From NCBI RefSeq assembly GCF_014235185.1, contig NZ_CP060131.1, forward strand, positions 5,215,501 through 5,279,500: a stretch of 64,000 nucleotides of DNA. Direction: 5' to 3'. How positions within the stretch are numbered: the first letter of the stretch is position 1; each line of letters starts with the position of its first letter. Positions 25,037-34,269 of this stretch are shown here, piece after piece. The notes below the pieces were generated by a model. The model did no database searches. It was not told the DNA's origin and saw only the letters and a program-made list of their open reading frames with translations. A program made the translations under genes and the position numbers. The stretch comes from Pseudonocardia petroleophila (GTDB lineage Bacteria; Actinomycetota; Actinomycetes; Mycobacteriales; Pseudonocardiaceae).

Positions 25037-26164
25037 GTGTTCCGTCGAAGGTTCCTGGCGGTCGCCGCCGCCGCTCTCGCACTCACGGCCTGCTCGACCG
25101 TCGCCGAGCCGGCGGCGCCGGCCGCCGAGGGCGGGCTGACGCCGGTGAAGCTGCAGCTGCAGTGGTTCACCCAGGGGCAGTTCGCGGGCTACCTCGCCGC
25201 CGTCGACCAGCGCTTCTACGAGGCGAAGGGCCTCGACGTGGAGATCCTTGAGGGCGGGGTCGACATCGTCCCGCAGACCGTGCTCGCCCAGGGCCAGGCC
25301 GACTTCGCGATCGCCTGGGTGCCCAAGGCGCTCGCATCGCGGGAGCAGGGGGCCGGGATCACGAACGTCGCGCAGGTGTTCCAGCGCTCGGGCACCTACC
25401 AGGTGTCGTTCGCGGACGCGGGCATCACCTCGCCCGCCGACCTGCGCGGCAAGCGCGTCGGCAACTGGGGCTTCGGCAACGAGTTCGAGCTGTTCGCGGG
25501 CATGACCGCGGCCGGGCTCGCCCCGGCCTCCGACGTGAGCCTGGTGCAGCAGCAGTTCGACATGCAGGCCCTGCTCTCGGGCGAGATCGACGCCGCCCAG
25601 GCCATGTCCTACAACGAGTACGCGCAGGTCCTGGAGGCGACGAACCCGGCGACGGGCGCGCTCTACCAGCCATCGGACTTCTCGGTGATCAACTGGGAGG
25701 ACCAGGGCACCGCGATGCTGCAGGACGCGATCTGGGCCAACACCGAGCGCCTCGCCGACCCCGCCTACCAGGACACGACGACGCGGTTCGTCGCCGCGTC
25801 GCTGCAGGGCTGGGCGTACTGCCGCGACAACGTCGAGGAGTGCCGCGACATCGTCGTGGCCGCCGGGTCGACGCTCGGCGCGAGCCACCAGCTGTGGCAG
25901 ATCAACGAGGTCAACAAGCTGATCTGGCCTGCCCCCGCGGGCGCGGGCACGATCGACGCCGCCGCGTGGGCCCGCACCGTCGAGGTGGCCCGCACCGCGG
26001 TGAACGCCGACGGCCAGACCGTGATCACGGCCGACCCGGACGCCGACGCCTACACCAACACCTACGTCGAGCAGGCCCTGGAGCAGCTGCGGGGCGAGGG
26101 CGTCGACGTGGAGGGCACCTCGTACACGCCGACGGAGGTCACGCTCAACGCCGGCGGCAGCTGA
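25037..26164 (+). CDS. NMT1/THI5-like substrate-binding lipoprotein
   Basis: 375 residues. Signal FLAVAAAALALTAC ends in a lipobox, so it is anchored outside. The mature domain begins VKLQLQWFTQGQFAGYLAAVDQRFYEAKGLDVEI, the pattern of the NMT1/THI5-like binding proteins. These bind pyrimidine precursors of thiamine (ThiY), riboflavin (RibY) or related rings. PADLRGKRVGNWGFGNEFE follows. The sulfonate/taurine subgroup is less similar at the first motif, so a thiamine-precursor or flavin ligand is my best guess, without a riboswitch to confirm it. ATG at 25037 is preceded by GAAGGAGAAA, an excellent ribosome site. Last gene of the importer operon. Confidence 0.85.
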   Translation: MFRRRFLAVAAAALALTACSTVAEPAAPAAEGGLTPVKLQLQWFTQGQFAGYLAAVDQRFYEAKGLDVEILEGGVDIVPQTVLAQGQADFAIAWVPKALASREQGAGITNVAQVFQRSGTYQVSFADAGITSPADLRGKRVGNWGFGNEFELFAGMTAAGLAPASDVSLVQQQFDMQALLSGEIDAAQAMSYNEYAQVLEATNPATGALYQPSDFSVINWEDQGTAMLQDAIWANTERLADPAYQDTTTRFVAASLQGWAYCRDNVEECRDIVVAAGSTLGASHQLWQINEVNKLIWPAPAGAGTIDAAAWARTVEVARTAVNADGQTVITADPDADAYTNTYVEQALEQLRGEGVDVEGTSYTPTEVTLNAGGS

Positions 26165-26184
26165 CGACCGCCACGACGGGCCGA

Positions 26185-26219
26185 CGGCGTTCACCCACCA
26201 CTAGGATGGGTGAACGCCG
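26185..26219 (+). terminator. strong hairpin after the importer operon
   Basis: CGGCGTTCACCCA (26185-26197) and TGGGTGAACGCCG (26207-26219) form a perfect 13-bp stem with a 9-base loop, 21 bases after the binding-protein stop. The flanks continue to pair imperfectly. No U-tract, but length and position make it a convincing terminator. Confidence 0.65.
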
Positions 26220-26291
26220 GTCGGGCCGGTCGTGTCCATCCGCTGTCCGCCGCGCGTGATGGCCCGTGCACGGGCGGGTACAGGAACAACG

Positions 26292-27503
26292 ATGAGCCGC
26301 CGTCATCTCGGACTCGCACTGCGCGGCGTCGCCGCGCTGGTGTCGCTGGCCGTCCTCGCCACCACCGGGTACGGCTGGTCGGTCTACCGGCAGGTGTCCG
26401 ACACGCTCGTCACCAGCGAGGCCCTCGGCGACCAGGCCCCCGCCGGGCTGGACTCGGAGTTCACCGCACTGCTGGTGGGGATCGACTCCCGCACCGACGC
26501 GTCGGGCGACCCGCTGCCGCCCGCGGTCCTCGCCGAGCTGCGGGCCGGCGAGGACGAGGGCCAGTTCAACACCGACACGATCATCCTGCTGCACGTCCCG
26601 GCGGGCTCCGTCGCGAGCGCGTCCGCGGTGTCGATCCCGCGCGACTCCTTCGTCGAGGTCGCGGGCGGGCTGGGCCGGCACAAGGTCAACGCGGCGTACC
26701 GGCGCGGGATGGCCGCCGCCGAGGACGCGCTGACGGCGCGGGGGCTGACCGGCCCGGCCCTGGAGCGCGCCACCCGCGAAGCCGGGCGCCGCACGCTCGT
26801 CGACACCGTGGAGGCGCTCACCGGCGTCACCGTCGACCACTTCGCCGAGATCAACCTCGCCGGGTTCGTCGAGATCACCGAGGCGATCGGCGGAGTGCCC
26901 GTCTGCCTCAACAACGCCGTGAGCGAGCCGCGCTCGGGCGTCGACCTCCCGGCGGGCCCGCAGGTCGTCAGCGGGGGCGACGCCCTCGCGTTCGTCCGCC
27001 AGCGCCACGACCTGCCCGACGGCGACCTCGACCGCGTCACCCGCCAGCAGGCCTTCCTGGCCGGGCTCGCGCGCACGGCGCTCGGGACCGGCGCGCTGGC
27101 CGACCCGGCACGCGTCGAGGCGCTGGTCGCGACCGTGACCCGCTACGTGGTGCTCGACCGGGGCTGGGACCTCGACCGGCTCGTCGCCCAGCTCCGCCGC
27201 GCCTCCGGCGGCGACATCGCCTTCCGCACGATCCCCACCGGGCGGCCCGACCTGGAGACCCCCGTCGACGGGGTGGCCGTCGAGGTCGACCCCGACGCCG
27301 TCCGCGCGTTCGTGACCGGCCTGTTCGACCCGGAGACGATCCGCGAGCGGCTGGCCGCACCCCTCGGCGACGACGCCGCCGCCCCCACCACCGTGCGGGG
27401 TGTGCCGGTACCGCTGACGACGCAGACGCCCTCCCCCACGACCGCACCCGCGACGACCACCGAGCGCCCGATCACCGCCGCGACCGTGCCCTGCGTGGAC
27501 TGA
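26292..27503 (+). CDS. LCP (LytR-CpsA-Psr) family cell-wall glycopolymer ligase
   Basis: 403 residues. A single N-terminal membrane helix (ALRGVAALVSLAVLATTGYG) puts the LCP domain outside. The domain carries the expected Arg/Asp motifs: LLVGIDSRTD, FNTDTIILLHV, VSIPRDSFVEV, KVNAAYRRG, VDHFAEINLAGFVEITEAIGGV and FVRQRHDLPDGDLDRVTRQQ. These proteins move undecaprenyl-linked glycopolymers onto peptidoglycan (arabinogalactan in mycolata). A Thr/Pro-rich tail follows residue 370. ATG at 26292, preceded by AGGA, gives the compact N-terminus; a GTG 20 codons upstream is possible. Stands between the importer terminator and the peptidase gene. Confidence 0.92.
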   Translation: MSRRHLGLALRGVAALVSLAVLATTGYGWSVYRQVSDTLVTSEALGDQAPAGLDSEFTALLVGIDSRTDASGDPLPPAVLAELRAGEDEGQFNTDTIILLHVPAGSVASASAVSIPRDSFVEVAGGLGRHKVNAAYRRGMAAAEDALTARGLTGPALERATREAGRRTLVDTVEALTGVTVDHFAEINLAGFVEITEAIGGVPVCLNNAVSEPRSGVDLPAGPQVVSGGDALAFVRQRHDLPDGDLDRVTRQQAFLAGLARTALGTGALADPARVEALVATVTRYVVLDRGWDLDRLVAQLRRASGGDIAFRTIPTGRPDLETPVDGVAVEVDPDAVRAFVTGLFDPETIRERLAAPLGDDAAAPTTVRGVPVPLTTQTPSPTTAPATTTERPITAATVPCVD

Positions 27504-27530
27504 TTCGACACGCACGACAGACTGTCGCCC

Positions 27531-29618
27531 GTGGTCGACTCCTTCCCCCGCCGCCAGGCCCGCACCCGCCGCTTCACCCTCGGGGCCCCCCGCGGCCTGA
27601 CCGTCTCCCCCGACGGCAGGCGCGTCGCGTTCCTGCGCAGCCGCGGCGGCACCGACCCCGTCACCTGCCTGTGGACGCTCGACGCCGCCACCGGCCGGGA
27701 GCACCTCGTCGCCGACGCGCGCCTGCTCGGCGAGGACGGCGACCTGCCGCCCGAGGAGCGGGCCCGGCGCGAGCGCAGCCGCGAGCAGGCCGGCGGGATC
27801 GTCGGCTACTCCACCGACCGGGCGGTCGCCGTCGCCGCGTTCGCCCTCGCCGGCCAGCTGCACGTCGCCGACCTCGCGGGCGGGGCCCCGCCGCGCGCGC
27901 TGCCCTCCCCCGGCGGGGTCATCGACCCGCACCCGGACCCGCTGGGCCGGCGCATCGCCTACGTCAGCGGCGGCGCCCTGCACGTCCACGACCTGGCGTC
28001 GGGGTCGACGACGACCGTCGCCCGGCCCGAGGGCCCGGACGTCACCCACGGCCTCGCCGACTTCGTCGCGGCCGAGGAGATGGGCCGGATGCGCGGGTTC
28101 TGGTGGTCCCCCGACGGCGACCGGCTCGCCGTCGCGCGCGTCGACAGCACCCCGGTGCAGCGCTGGCACATCGCCGACCCGGAGAACCCCGGCCGCACCC
28201 CGGCCGTCGTCGCCTACCCGGCGGCGGGCACGGCCAACGCGGTCGTGACGCTGGAGCTCGTCGGGCTCGACGGCACGCGCGTCCCGGTGCAGCTCGGCGA
28301 CGACGAGTACCTCGTGCAGGTCTCCTGGAGCGTGCACGGGCTCCTCGTCACCACGGCGCCGCGCGACCAGACCGCGCTGCGGACCGCGCTCGTCGACCCG
28401 CTAGGGGGCACCGCGACCCCGCTGCACGAGCAGACCGACCCGGCGTGGGTCGACATCGTCCCCGGCGTGCCCGCGCACACCGCGTCCGGCGCGCTGGTCA
28501 CCGTCGAGACCCGCGAGGGCGCGCACCGGCTCGTCGTCGACGGGGTGGCGGTGACCCCGCCCGCCGTGCAGGTCCGCGAGGTCGTCGACGTCGACGAGGA
28601 CGTGGTGCTGTTCCGCGCGAGCACCGACCCGGTGTCGGTGGGCCTGTGGACGTGGGACCGCGACGGGCTCGTCGAGGTCGCGACGGCGCCCGGCGTGCAT
28701 GCGGGGACCCGCGCCGGCGGCACGACCGTCGTCACGAGCGGTGACCTGAGGTCCGACGGGGCCCGCACCGTCGTCCGCAGCCGGGAGGACGAGTTCACGA
28801 TCACCTCGTTCGCCGAGGCGCCCGGCCTGGAGCCGGCCGTCGCGCTGTTCGAGGTCGGCGAGCGCAGCCTGCGCACCGCGGTGCTCCTGCCCTCCTGGCA
28901 CACGCCCGGCACGAAGCTGCCGGTCCTCATGGACCCCTACGGCGGCCCGCACGCCCAGCGCGTCACGGCGCTGCGCGCGGCCCACCTGACCAGCCAGTGG
29001 TTCGCCGACCAGGGCTTCGCCGTCGTCGTCGTCGACGGGCGGGGCACGCCGGGTCGCGGGCCGGAGTTCGAACGGGCCGTGCACGGCGACCTCGCGACGC
29101 CCGTGCTGGAGGACCAGGTCGACGCCCTGCACGCCGTCGCGGCGTCGCTGCCCGACCTCGACCTCACCCGCGTCGGCATCCGCGGCTGGTCCTTCGGCGG
29201 CTACCTCGCCGCGCTGGCGGTGCTGCGCCGCCCCGACGTCTTCCACGCGGCGGTCGCCGGGGCGCCGGTCACCGACTGGGGGCTCTACGACACCCACTAC
29301 ACCGAGCGCTACCTCGGCCACCCCGCCCAGCACCCCGACGCCTACGCGCACTCGTCGCTGATCGCCGACGCGCCGTCGCTCTCGCGCCCGCTGCTCCTGG
29401 TGCACGGCCTGGCCGACGACAACGTGGTGGCCGCGCACACGCTGCGGCTGTCCTCCGCGCTGCTGGCCGCGGGGCGGCCGCACACCGTGCTGCCGCTGTC
29501 CGGGGTCACCCACATGACCCCGCAGGAGGTCGTCGCCGAGAACCTGCTGCTCCTGCAGGTGCAGTTCCTCCGGACGGCGCTCGGGCTCGACCCGGCGGCC
29601 CCGACTCCGCAGAGCTGA
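27531..29618 (+). CDS. S9 family prolyl peptidase, DPP-IV-like
   Basis: 695 residues, cytoplasmic (no signal). N-terminal beta-propeller repeats such as GLTVSPDGRRVAFLRSRGG and WWSPDGDRLAVARVDST precede the alpha/beta hydrolase domain. DPP-IV features are DPYGGPHAQRV, VVDGRGTPGRG and the nucleophile elbow GWSFGGYLAALAVL (Ser about 554). The catalytic Asp is in HGLADDNV (about 629/630) and His in GVTHMTPQ (about 661). The DFVAAEEMGR segment matches the Glu pair that binds the substrate N-terminus in DPP-IV enzymes. It likely removes X-Pro dipeptides from peptides. GTG at 27531 gives the shortest conserved start. Confidence 0.92.
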   Translation: MVDSFPRRQARTRRFTLGAPRGLTVSPDGRRVAFLRSRGGTDPVTCLWTLDAATGREHLVADARLLGEDGDLPPEERARRERSREQAGGIVGYSTDRAVAVAAFALAGQLHVADLAGGAPPRALPSPGGVIDPHPDPLGRRIAYVSGGALHVHDLASGSTTTVARPEGPDVTHGLADFVAAEEMGRMRGFWWSPDGDRLAVARVDSTPVQRWHIADPENPGRTPAVVAYPAAGTANAVVTLELVGLDGTRVPVQLGDDEYLVQVSWSVHGLLVTTAPRDQTALRTALVDPLGGTATPLHEQTDPAWVDIVPGVPAHTASGALVTVETREGAHRLVVDGVAVTPPAVQVREVVDVDEDVVLFRASTDPVSVGLWTWDRDGLVEVATAPGVHAGTRAGGTTVVTSGDLRSDGARTVVRSREDEFTITSFAEAPGLEPAVALFEVGERSLRTAVLLPSWHTPGTKLPVLMDPYGGPHAQRVTALRAAHLTSQWFADQGFAVVVVDGRGTPGRGPEFERAVHGDLATPVLEDQVDALHAVAASLPDLDLTRVGIRGWSFGGYLAALAVLRRPDVFHAAVAGAPVTDWGLYDTHYTERYLGHPAQHPDAYAHSSLIADAPSLSRPLLLVHGLADDNVVAAHTLRLSSALLAAGRPHTVLPLSGVTHMTPQEVVAENLLLLQVQFLRTALGLDPAAPTPQS

Positions 29619-29632
29619 ACGGTCCGCACGCC

Positions 29633-29651
29633 GTTCCCCGTAACGGGGGAC
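29633..29651 (+). terminator. short inverted repeat after peptidase gene
   Basis: GTTCCCCG, TAA, CGGGGGAC form an 8-bp stem with one G-U and a three-base loop, 14 bases after the peptidase stop. Weak terminator candidate. Confidence 0.3.
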
Positions 29652-29712
29652 GCGCGCGGCCCGATGACTCCCCGAGTGCTACGCAGAGTAGGCGGTGCGG
29701 GAGGATCCGGGC

Positions 29713-31062
29713 GTGCGGGACCAACGACAGGATCCGGACTCGACGACCCGTCTCGTCGCGGGCCGGCTCGACACGGCCACGGACAGGCTCCCGGCGCGAC
29801 GCCCCGCGCCGCCGCGGGAGCCGGACCCCGCACGGGTCCCGGCACCCGCCGACCCGGCCGGTCCCACGGTCGCCGCACCGGTCGTGCCCGCCGGGCGCGC
29901 TCCCGTCCCCGCACCCGCCGTGCCGACCGCCCGGGCACCGCAGGTCCCCGCCCCGGCGCGCACCTCCCCGGCGAGCGCCGCGGGTCGGGCCGCCGGACCG
30001 CGGGTCGGTGCCCCGCCCGCCCGGTCCGGGGTCCCGGCCGGCGGTCCCCCGGCCCGGCCGGCGGCGGCCCCCGCCGGGCACCCGGCCCGGCCCGAACCCG
30101 ACCCCGCGGCCCCGGCCCGGCTCCCGGTCCCGGAGATCCCGGCCCAGCGCACCCGCCCGCCCGCGCCGGTGCGGCGCCGACGCCGGCTGCGGCCGGCGCT
30201 GCTCGCGGTGGCCGCGGTCGTGGCGGCCGGCGGCGCCACCTGGGGCGTGCTGGCGGTGACCGCGCCCGAGCCGGTGCCCGCCCCCGTCGTCGGGGCACCG
30301 GTCGTGCTGGTGCACGCGGCGGCGCTCGACGAGGCCGCGCTGCGCTACCGCGACGTGGTCGTGGCCGAGGCGGACGCGCTGCGCGACCGCACCGCCGAGC
30401 TCGTCGCCGCGGTGCGGGCCGGGCGGGTCGCGCTCGCCCAGGACCGCTACCCGCTCGCCCGCGCGCACTGGGAGCGGATCCAGGTCGCGACCGAGGCCGT
30501 CACCGGCCCTGACGGCGAGGAGCTCGGCGCCGCGATCGACGGTCAGGGCGTCGGGCTGGAGCCGGGCGAGGAGTTCACCGGGTTCCACCGCCTCGAGCGC
30601 GACCTGTGGGCCGACGGCCTGCAGCCCGACACCCGCGCGATCGCCGACCGGCTGCTCGCCGACGTCACCGCGCTCGCCGACGGCGCCCCCGCCCTGCAGC
30701 TGACCGGCCACGACCTGTGCACCAGCGCGAAGGAGCTCGTCGACTTCGCCGTGGTCACCGCGCTGTCCGGGCGGGAGAACCGGTTCGCCGGCACCGACGT
30801 CGCCGACCTCGCCGCGCGCGTCGAGGGGTCGCGGGCGGCGGTGGAGCCGCTGCGGCCGCTGCTCACCGACGTCGACCCGGCCCTGCTCGCCGCGCTCGAC
30901 CGCCGCTTCGCCGACGCCGCCGACGTCCTGGACCGCTTCCGCACCGGCGGCACCTACCGCCTGTGGACCGACATGTCGCCCGCCGACCTCAAGGCCGTCG
31001 CCGACGTCCTCGACGCGCTCGGCGAACCGGTCAGCCGGGTGGGCGGGACGGTGCTCGTCTGA
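29713..31062 (+). CDS. EfeO-like imelysin (M75) protein with long Pro/Ala-rich N-terminus
   Basis: 449 residues. Residues 1-155 are Pro/Ala/Arg-rich and disordered-looking, residues 159-183 are one transmembrane helix (LLAVAAVVAAGGATWGVLAV), and the rest is an M75/EfeO helical domain. The metal-binding G-x-H-x-x-E motif appears as GFHRLERDLW (His about 292, Glu about 295). No N-terminal cupredoxin domain is present, unlike classical EfeO. The start, GTG 29713, has GGGAGG 8 bases upstream. It overlaps the efeB start as TGATG. It should hand ferrous/ferric iron to an EfeU permease, but no efeU is in the window. Confidence 0.8.
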   Translation: MRDQRQDPDSTTRLVAGRLDTATDRLPARRPAPPREPDPARVPAPADPAGPTVAAPVVPAGRAPVPAPAVPTARAPQVPAPARTSPASAAGRAAGPRVGAPPARSGVPAGGPPARPAAAPAGHPARPEPDPAAPARLPVPEIPAQRTRPPAPVRRRRRLRPALLAVAAVVAAGGATWGVLAVTAPEPVPAPVVGAPVVLVHAAALDEAALRYRDVVVAEADALRDRTAELVAAVRAGRVALAQDRYPLARAHWERIQVATEAVTGPDGEELGAAIDGQGVGLEPGEEFTGFHRLERDLWADGLQPDTRAIADRLLADVTALADGAPALQLTGHDLCTSAKELVDFAVVTALSGRENRFAGTDVADLAARVEGSRAAVEPLRPLLTDVDPALLAALDRRFADAADVLDRFRTGGTYRLWTDMSPADLKAVADVLDALGEPVSRVGGTVLV

Positions 31063-32312
31063 TGCCGCGGATCACCCGACGTACCCTGTTCGGCCTGGCC
31101 GGGGCCGGGGCGGCGGCCGCGGCGGGAGCGGGCGCGGTGCTCGCCGCCGACCGGCTCACGCCGCCGGGCTCCGACGCCGTCGTCCCGTTCCGGGGGGCGC
31201 GGCAGGCCGGCATCACCACGGCCGCGCAGGACCACCTGTACTTCGTCGCCCTCGACGTCACGACGACCGACCGCGCCGAGCTCGTCGACCTGCTGCAGCG
31301 CTGGACGATCGCCGCGGAGCGGCTGACGACCGGGGCCGAGGTCGCGGTCGACGGCGCGATCGGCGGGCACCCCGAGGCCCCGCCGGAGGACACCGGCGAA
31401 GCGCTCGGCCTGCCGCCCGCCCACCTGACGCTGACCTTCGGCGTCGGGCCCACCCTGTTCACCCGCGACGGCGTCGACCGCTTCGGGATCGCCGACCGGC
31501 GGCCGCCGAAGCTGATCGACCTGCCCCTGTTCGCCGGCGACGCGATCGAGCCGGGCCGCAGCGGCGGCGACCTGTGCATCCAGGCGTGCGCCGACGACCC
31601 GCAGGTCGCGGTGCACGCCGTCCGCAACCTCGTCCGGATGGGCTTCGGCACCACTGCGGTGCGCTGGGCCCAGATGGGCTACGGGCGCACCTCGTCGACG
31701 GTCGTCGGGCAGGCCACGCCGCGCAACCTGTTCGGCTTCAAGGACGGCACCGCGAACATCACCGCCGAGGACACCGACGGGCTGGCCCGCCACGTCTGGG
31801 CGGCCGCCGAGGACGGTCCGGGGTGGATGACCGGCGGCAGCTACCTGGTTGCGCGCCGGATCCGGATGGCGATCGAGCCGTGAGACCGCACGTCGCTGGT
31901 CGAGCAGGAGGAGATCGTCGGGCGGCACAAGGGCAGCGGTGCCGCACTGGGCGCCACCGACGAGTTCGCCGAGGTCGACTTCGCCGCGCTGCGCCCCGAC
32001 GGCGAGCCGGTGGTCGGGATCGACTCGCACGTCCGGCTCGCCCACTCCTCCACCCTGGGCGGGGTGCGGATCCTGCGCCGCGGCTACAACTTCGTCGACG
32101 GCGTCGACGCCGAGGGCCACCTCGACGCCGGGCTGTTCTTCATCTGCTTCGTCCGCGACCCCGGGGCCCAGTTCGTGCCGATGCAGCAGGCGCTCTCGAC
32201 GCGCGACGTGATGATGGAGTACCTGGTGCACACCAGCTCCGCGCTGTTCGCCTGCCCGCCCGGGGTCGGCACCGGCGACCACTGGGGCCGGGGCCTGTTC
32301 GCCCGGCCGTGA
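31062..32312 (+). pseudogene. efeB: EfeB-like DyP-type haem peroxidase interrupted by TGA at codon 274
   Basis: The frame starts MPRITRRTLFGLAGAG, a Tat signal, and runs through the DyP core with NLFGFKDGTANI (distal Asp motif) to MAIEP, then TGA at 31881-31883. It continues in the same frame as DRTSLVEQEEIVGRHKGSGA to a normal C-terminus at 32312 (417 codons in all). Relatives read E-T/P-W-D-R-T-S-L here, so TGG (Trp) has become TGA by one base change. The part after the stop carries DSHVRLAH, with the proximal haem-ligating His, so the truncated protein could not bind haem normally. It may be a true pseudogene, a sequencing error or a readthrough stop. Co-transcribed with the EfeO-like gene. 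Confidence 0.85.
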
Positions 32313-32328
32313 CGGGCGGCCGGCCCGC

Positions 32329-33801
32329 TCAGTGGTGGTGGGCCGCGATCACGTGGTCGGGGGCGCCCGGGTCCGGCCCGCCGACGCCGTCGGCGGAGCG
32401 CCGGTCGCGGCGCCACTCCACGACCGCCACCGCGAGCGCCGCGGCCACCGCGGCCGCCGCCGTGGCGATCGCCGCCGCCACGGCCGCCTGCTGGTCCTGC
32501 CCGGACCCGGCGAGCACGGCGTAGAACAGCCCGGCCAGCCCCGCGGTGCCCAGGGCCGAGCCGATGCGCTGCCCGGTCTGCAGCGCGCCCCCGGCCGACC
32601 CGGCCATGGTGACGGGCACCGACCGCAGCGTCATCGTGGTGTTCGGGGAGATCACCCAGCCGCCGCCGACGCCCGCGAGCAGCAGCGGGGCGGAGACCGC
32701 GATCCCGGCGACCGACGGGTCGACCAGCAGCAGCACCAACGCCGTCGCCCCCAGCCCCGTGACGACCAGGCTCAGCCCGATCACCGTCAGCAGCCGGCCC
32801 AGCCGGGCGACGAGCCGTCCGCCGATCACCGCCGACACCGCCGACCCGAGCGCGAACGGCGTGACGGCGAGCCCGGACTGCAGCGGCGTGTAGCCCAGCC
32901 CGCTCTGGAAGAACACGGCGAGCACGAGCCAGATCCCGCTGAACCCGACGAAGTAGACGGTGCCGAGCGTCGCCCCGGTGGCGTAGCCCGGGGTGTCGGT
33001 GAGCAGCCGCAGGTTGAGCAGCGGCTCGCGGCCGTGCCGCAGCACCCGCCGCTCCCACAGCACGAACCCGGTGACGAGCGCGGCCCCCAGCGGGAACAGC
33101 CACCAGAGCCGCTGCAGCCCCCCGGACTCCGCCTCGACCAGCGGCAGCATCAGGGCGAGCACCCCGCCGCCGAGCAGGGCCACGCCGACGAGGTCGATGT
33201 GCTCGCGCGGCCCGGGGTCGGTCCGCGGGATGAGGCGGGCGGCGAGCACGAGCGCGACGACCCCGATCGGCAGGTTGACGAAGAAGATCCACCGCCAGCC
33301 CTCGGCCTCCCCGGCCAGCGCCAGGATCACACCGCCGACGACCGGCCCCACCGCCGTCGAGATGCCGACGGTGGCGCCGAAGAACCCGAACGCCCGCCCG
33401 CGCTCGGCCCCGCGGAACAGCTGCTGGATCAGCGCGGAGTTCTGCGGGGCCAGCGCACCGGCCGCGAGGCCCTGCAGGAGCCGCGCGACGATCAGCAGCT
33501 CCGTGGTGGGCGCGGCCCCGGCCAGGCCGCTGAACAGCACGAACGCCGCGAGCGCCCCGAGGAACATGCGACGGCGGCCGAGCGCGTCCCCGAGCCGCCC
33601 GGCCGGCACGAGCGCCAGCCCGAACGCGAGCGCGTATCCCGACACGACCCACTGCACGCCCGCCGGGTCGGTGCCCAGCCCGCGCTGGATCGACGGCAGC
33701 GCCACCGACACGATGCTCACGTCGAGCAGGCTCATGAACCCGGCGACGAGCGTCACCGAGAGCGCCTTCCAGCGCCGGGGGTCGGGCTGCGGTTCGGTCA
33801 C
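32329..33801 (-). CDS. MFS drug exporter, DHA2 (EmrB/QacA-like)
   Basis: 490 residues, about 14 transmembrane helices, the DHA2 topology. Motif A is AGRLGDALGRRRMFLGAL; helix 1 has LVAGFMSLLDVSIVSVALPSIQRGL with the D1 motif LLDVSIVSVALP. The antiporter motif C region is AFGFFGATVGISTAVGPVVGG. Proton-driven efflux of hydrophobic compounds is likely; the substrate is not predictable. GTG at 33801. Converges on the efeB frame with 16 bases between stops, and a GGGC...GCCC repeat lies there. Confidence 0.93.
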   Translation of the reverse strand: MTEPQPDPRRWKALSVTLVAGFMSLLDVSIVSVALPSIQRGLGTDPAGVQWVVSGYALAFGLALVPAGRLGDALGRRRMFLGALAAFVLFSGLAGAAPTTELLIVARLLQGLAAGALAPQNSALIQQLFRGAERGRAFGFFGATVGISTAVGPVVGGVILALAGEAEGWRWIFFVNLPIGVVALVLAARLIPRTDPGPREHIDLVGVALLGGGVLALMLPLVEAESGGLQRLWWLFPLGAALVTGFVLWERRVLRHGREPLLNLRLLTDTPGYATGATLGTVYFVGFSGIWLVLAVFFQSGLGYTPLQSGLAVTPFALGSAVSAVIGGRLVARLGRLLTVIGLSLVVTGLGATALVLLLVDPSVAGIAVSAPLLLAGVGGGWVISPNTTMTLRSVPVTMAGSAGGALQTGQRIGSALGTAGLAGLFYAVLAGSGQDQQAAVAAAIATAAAAVAAALAVAVVEWRRDRRSADGVGGPDPGAPDHVIAAHHH

Positions 33802-33894
33802 CCGCCCTGTCTACCGCCCCACCGGGGCTCTGGCAGGCTGACCGCGCCCACATCACTCCGCACGACTCCGCACGCTCGACACGAGAGGACCACC

Positions 33895-34269
33895 GTGGCC
33901 CAGCAGAAGCCCGAGGTCGACCCGCACGACGGGCCCGCGCCCACCGACCTCCTCATCACCGACCTCGTCGTCGGCGACGGCGCCGAGGCGCGCGCCGGAC
34001 AGAACGTCGAGGTGCACTACGTCGGCGTCGCCCACAGCTCCGGCGAGGAGTTCGACGCCTCCTGGAACCGCGGCTCCACGTTCCGCTTCCCGCTCGGCGC
34101 CGGCCGCGTCATCGGGGGCTGGGACCAGGGCGTCGTGGGGATGAAGGTCGGCGGCCGCCGCCGCCTCGTCATCCCGCCGCACCTCGGCTACGGCGACCGC
34201 GGCGCGGGCGGGGCCATCAAGGGCGGGGAGACGCTGATCTTCGTCGTCGACCTGCTGGGCACGTCCTGA
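33895..34269 (+). CDS. FKBP-type peptidyl-prolyl isomerase
   Basis: 124 residues, a single FKBP domain without signal, so cytoplasmic. Family text: LVVGDGAEARAGQNVEVHYVGV, FDASWNRGSTFRFPLGAGRVIGGWDQGVVGMKVGGRRRLVIPPHLGYGDRG and LIFVVDLL. The active-site Tyr (HYVG), Phe/Asp (EFDAS), Val-Ile-Gly-Trp (VIGGW) and Tyr (LGYG) positions are present. GTG at 33895 is preceded by GAGAGGACC. The next gene overlaps its stop codon as CTGA. Confidence 0.95.
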   Translation: MAQQKPEVDPHDGPAPTDLLITDLVVGDGAEARAGQNVEVHYVGVAHSSGEEFDASWNRGSTFRFPLGAGRVIGGWDQGVVGMKVGGRRRLVIPPHLGYGDRGAGGAIKGGETLIFVVDLLGTS

